Translations under genes and position numbers: made by a program
Assembly: GCA_947306315.1 (NCBI GenBank)
Contig: CAMZGF010000037.1
Span: forward strand, 1 to 7,145
From: an uncultured Candidatus Saccharibacteria bacterium
Lineage (GTDB): Bacteria; Patescibacteriota; Saccharimonadia; Saccharimonadales; Saccharimonadaceae
Direction: 5' to 3'
Length of the DNA stretch: 7,145 nucleotides
In this document: in pieces, positions 5,464 through 7,145 of the stretch
Layout of the letters: each line of letters starts with the position of its first letter
Position numbering within the stretch: position 1 is the stretch's first letter
The notes under the pieces: generated by a model
The model's database searches: none
The model's input: the letters and a program-made list of their open reading frames with translations, nothing else
What the model was told of the DNA's origin: nothing

Positions 5464-5491
5464 CTCCACTATTTTGCTTATGAATATTGTA
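5464..5491 (-). promoter_or_regulatory. Promoter and ribosome binding site of the surface protein gene
   Basis: An extended -10, TGGTACAAT (hexamer 5491-5486), has only a weak -35 (TTTAGT at 17 bp). It predicts a start near 5479 and a 26-nt leader. GGAG (5467-5464) lies 10 nt from the ATG at 5453 and supports that start. The promoter diverges from the tRNA-Phe promoter about 60 bp away. Confidence 0.55.
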
Positions 5492-5548
5492 CCATGCATC
5501 AACAAAAAACTAAAGCATTTTAAAGGGATTTTTCTTCGAATTTTAAGG

Positions 5549-5576
5549 TTGATTATGACTATTTTTGTGATATAAT
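5549..5576 (+). promoter_or_regulatory. tRNA-Phe promoter
   Basis: It has -35 TTGATT (5549-5554), a 16-bp spacer and a perfect extended -10 TGATATAAT (hexamer 5571-5576). The predicted start near 5583 gives a leader of about 10 nt before the mature tRNA. Confidence 0.8.
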
Positions 5577-5592
5577 AACCCTATACCTATGT

Positions 5593-5668
5593 GGTCATGT
5601 AGCTCAGTTGGTAGAGCAGCGGCCTGAAGAGCCGCGTGTCACTGGTTCAAGTCCAGTCGTGACCACCA
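5593..5668 (+). tRNA. tRNA-Phe (GAA)
   Basis: The acceptor stem pairs GGTCATG with CGTGACC (one G-U pair), followed by discriminator A and an encoded CCA (5666-5668). The anticodon stem GCGGC/GCCGC holds the loop CTGAAGA, giving anticodon GAA. The D arm starts TAGCTCAGTTGG and the T arm is ACTGG-TTCAAGT-CCAGT. It is a single-gene unit with its own promoter and terminator. Confidence 0.98.
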
Positions 5669-5675
5669 AACCGAG

Positions 5676-5697
5676 AACTTGCGTCAGCAAGTTTTTT
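5676..5697 (+). terminator. tRNA-Phe terminator
   Basis: The 7-bp stem AACTTGC/GCAAGTT (5676-5682, 5687-5693) with loop GTCA is followed directly by T6 (5692-5697). It starts 8 nt after the encoded CCA. Confidence 0.88.
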
Positions 5698-5714
5698 GTT
5701 GTCAAACAAAAAAC
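5691..5714. repeat. Perfect 10-bp inverted repeat after the tRNA-Phe terminator
   Basis: GTTTTTTGTT (5691-5700) and AACAAAAAAC (5705-5714) flank GTCA. The left arm shares three bases with the preceding terminator stem, so the two RNA hairpins exclude each other, and both have GTCA as the loop. The repeat also gives the minus strand a T tract, so it may act in both directions. Confidence 0.6.
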
Positions 5715-5719
5715 GCCAC

Positions 5720-5760
5720 CTCTTTACTTTTTAAAGAGTTTATGGTATAATAAAAAGAGT
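5720..5760 (+). promoter_or_regulatory. Promoter of the 181-residue gene with three AAAGAG half-sites
   Basis: It has -35 TTTACT (5723-5728, 4 of 6 matches), a 17-bp spacer and an extended -10 TGGTATAAT (hexamer 5746-5751), with a start near 5758. The motif AAAGAG occurs inverted at 5720-5725 (as CTCTTT) and directly at 5733-5738 and 5754-5759. The first two make a 7-bp dyad CTCTTTA/TAAAGAG over the -35 and spacer. The direct copies are 21 bp apart, two helical turns, on either side of the -10. This arrangement suits an operator, but no regulator is identified. Confidence 0.6.
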
Positions 5761-5821
5761 AGTCGTTTTTGCTACGTTCTTTTTTAGTTAGGTCATATTG
5801 AGGTGCAAGGAGGGATAGTGC

Positions 5822-6367
5822 ATGAAAATCAAGATTGGGGACAAGGTCTACTTACAAGTTTTCGACATTCTAAAAATGAATGAACGACCCGTGTTGGTCG
5901 CAGAATGTGTTTCTAGCGAATTCCTTGAGAAGTACGGCGAAATGTCGGACGTGAAGGATGGACCGGATAAGTACACGTTCAAATACGCATTCGATAATCC
6001 GGATTGCGTAGAGTGGCTGATGATGCAGGATTATATTCTCGACTATGACGAATGTGTCAAGAATCCTGAATCGAAGATTAAGGATTTACAAGATAGACAC
6101 AAGAGCAAATATGCGAAGTTCTCTGCCGATTACAATGAAAAGACTGAAGCAGAAAAACGTCGCCACCACACAAAATACATAAATACCTTTTTCTGTAGTA
6201 CGTGGGAGAGAGAGTCTATCGACGCGTTTATCAGCCTTATTAAAGGCGAGATTCCAACCTTTGGCTATCCGGAAGAGTATACCGGTAAGAGGATTGAACA
6301 TCTTTTTGCAAAAACAGCCAAAAAGTCCGGCTTCTTCAAGCGATTATTAAACCTTTTCTCAGCATAA
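5822..6367 (+). CDS. Protein of unknown function with a MinD-like C-terminal membrane-targeting helix
   Basis: I do not recognise the family of this 181-residue protein. Residues 1-30 (MKIKIGDKVYLQVF, then ERPVLVAECV) look like a small beta-barrel of the kind that often begins with GDKVYL. Residues 31-80 are mixed and acidic. Residues 82-120 are highly charged and probably helical. Residues 121-165 have a hydrophobic helix (ESIDAFISLIKG). The last 15 residues, KKSGFFKRLLNLFSA, form a basic amphipathic helix resembling the MinD membrane-targeting tail (KKGFLKRLFGG), so peripheral membrane association is likely. There is no signal peptide or transmembrane segment. The ATG at 5822 is fixed by AAGGAGG (5807-5813) with 8-nt spacing, the best Shine-Dalgarno in the window. 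It is a single-gene unit with a strong promoter and terminator, so expression may be high. Confidence 0.85.
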   Translation: MKIKIGDKVYLQVFDILKMNERPVLVAECVSSEFLEKYGEMSDVKDGPDKYTFKYAFDNPDCVEWLMMQDYILDYDECVKNPESKIKDLQDRHKSKYAKFSADYNEKTEAEKRRHHTKYINTFFCSTWERESIDAFISLIKGEIPTFGYPEEYTGKRIEHLFAKTAKKSGFFKRLLNLFSA

Positions 6368-6375
6368 TTTGACCT

Positions 6376-6400
6376 AAGGCGCCCAGTAGGGCGCCTTTTT
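6376..6400 (+). terminator. Strong terminator after the 181-residue gene
   Basis: The 9-bp GC-rich stem AAGGCGCCC/GGGCGCCTT (6376-6384, 6389-6397) with loop AGTA ends in T5 (6396-6400). It lies 9 nt after the stop codon and separates this gene from convergent glyS. On the minus strand the stem is also just past the glyS stop but is followed only by TTAGG, so termination there would be weaker. Confidence 0.9.
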
Positions 6401-6406
6401 CATGCT

Positions 6407-7145
6407 TTAAAGTTCTTCAATTTTCACGCGAGTTTGCTCAGTTGTATCACGATCACGAACAGTAACAGTTCCGTCTTCCAAGGTATCAAAATCGATAACA
6501 ATGCATTTTGGAGTACCGATTTCGTCTTGTTTCATGTAGCGCTTACCAATGTTTCCAGAATCATCCCAAGTAATATTTCCGTATTTATTCTTAAGCATTG
6601 TGTAGACCTCACGAGCTTTCTCAACAAGTTCCGGCTTATTCTTAAGGAGTGGTGAAACACAGAAATGGTATGGTGCAAGATTTTCTGGGAGTTTCAAAAG
6701 AACGCGAGTCTTTCCCTCTTTTTCTTCTTCAGTATAAGCAGTTGAAAGAATTGCGAGGAAGAGACGCTCAACGCCGATTGATGGCTCAATAACGTGTGGA
6801 ATGAAGGTTTCGCCAGTATTTTTATCGCGATATTCCATACTCTTTCCAGATTCGCGCTGAATATTAGAAAGGTCAAAGTCGGTGCGATATGCGAGACCCA
6901 TAAGCTCCTCTTCACCGTTTGGATAGTCAAACATGAAGTCAATTGTGCGCTTTGAATAATGTGCACGATCTTCTGCAGGAACTTCGAGTTCATGAATATT
7001 TTCCTTCGGAAGTTTAACAACTTCTTCGAGGAATTCGTGTTGGAGTTCGCGAAGTTTTTCAAATTCGTCTTCCCATGCGTCTGGGCGGACGAAGTATTCG
7101 ATCTCCATTTGTGAACATTCGCGGTCACGAAGGATGAAATCACGT
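6407..7145 (-). CDS. glyS: Glycyl-tRNA synthetase (alpha2 type), C-terminal part
   Basis: This is the C-terminal part of a class II synthetase that charges tRNA-Gly. The frame is open to the right edge, where RDFILRDRECSQMEIEYFV matches the catalytic-core segment (LREFTQMEAE-like) of single-chain GlyRS. The internal ATG at 7108 is therefore not the start; the N-terminal region is outside the window. Visible parts include the GlyRS-typical AHYSKRTIDFMFDYPNGEEE and GLAYRTDFDLSNIQ (about 6869-6961) and motif 3, EPSIGVERLFLAI (about 6749-6787), with its ATP-binding Arg. An anticodon-binding domain (about 6407-6706) ends in VTVRDRDTTEQTRVKI. This is the homodimeric type, not the alpha2-beta2 bacterial type. 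The stop is 7 nt from the shared terminator hairpin. Confidence 0.96.
   Translation of the reverse strand, partial: RDFILRDRECSQMEIEYFVRPDAWEDEFEKLRELQHEFLEEVVKLPKENIHELEVPAEDRAHYSKRTIDFMFDYPNGEEELMGLAYRTDFDLSNIQRESGKSMEYRDKNTGETFIPHVIEPSIGVERLFLAILSTAYTEEEKEGKTRVLLKLPENLAPYHFCVSPLLKNKPELVEKAREVYTMLKNKYGNITWDDSGNIGKRYMKQDEIGTPKCIVIDFDTLEDGTVTVRDRDTTEQTRVKIEEL

Noticed and set aside
5752..5785. Attenuator-like hairpin with T6 at the start of the 181-residue gene's leader
   Set aside because: The predicted start at 5758 falls after most of the A-rich left arm, so the RNA stem would be short. A DNA-level dyad is the more likely reading.
6376..6400. Fully bidirectional terminator for glyS
   Set aside because: The stem is symmetric, but the minus-strand side continues TTAGG without a U tract, so it is called only for the plus strand.
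6694..7143. 149-codon leftward frame overlapping glyS
   Set aside because: It is out of frame with the clear GlyRS sequence and has no domain-like composition.
1..7145. CRISPR array, transposon ends or alternative genetic code
   Set aside because: No regularly spaced repeats, transposase or terminal inverted repeats are seen. The conserved genes read through cleanly with the standard code and no in-frame TGA.

Overview
The window looks like the chromosome of a small-genome bacterium with moderately low GC and the standard genetic code. Two features fit a Patescibacteria/CPR lineage such as Saccharibacteria: HisRS with motifs of the archaeal/eukaryotic-like type, and single-chain (alpha2) GlyRS. 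Housekeeping genes sit next to one large surface protein and two short genes I do not recognise. The lineage is an inference from gene character; no marker in the window proves it. There is no sign of a phage, transposon, CRISPR array or plasmid.

Layout. Positions 1-320 hold three leftward tRNA genes: Cys(GCA), Leu(UAA) and Gly(GCC, cut by the left edge). The Cys-Leu spacer contains competing inverted repeats. Positions 361-545 hold a promoter-plus-terminator unit that looks like a leftward structured small RNA of about 150 nt. Its -35 box overlaps that of a rightward promoter serving a 106-residue single-pass membrane protein (607-927). That gene meets, tail to tail with a 4-bp overlap, a short Erm/KsgA-family rRNA adenine methyltransferase (924-1517). 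The methyltransferase is translationally coupled to hisS (1510-2820) by an 8-bp overlap. The predicted hisS start site falls on the A of its ATG, so the message should be leaderless.

Positions 2859-5453 encode an 864-residue exported protein. It has an N-terminal membrane segment, a beta-rich Ser/Thr/Asn-rich domain, two InlB-type repeats and three related lectin-like (ConA/LamG-fold) modules. A divergent promoter region follows. Rightward from it lie tRNA-Phe with promoter and terminator, then a 181-residue protein of unknown function. This protein has a strong promoter, a strong Shine-Dalgarno and a C-terminal amphipathic tail resembling the MinD membrane-targeting helix. A strong terminator separates it from the 3' part of glyS, which enters leftward from the right edge.

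The tRNAs, HisRS, GlyRS and rRNA methyltransferase form a translation-centred neighbourhood. The large surface protein is the most lifestyle-specific gene and could mediate attachment to another cell or to glycan. The least explained elements are the small-RNA candidate, the tRNA-Cys 3'-end hairpins and the 181-residue protein.
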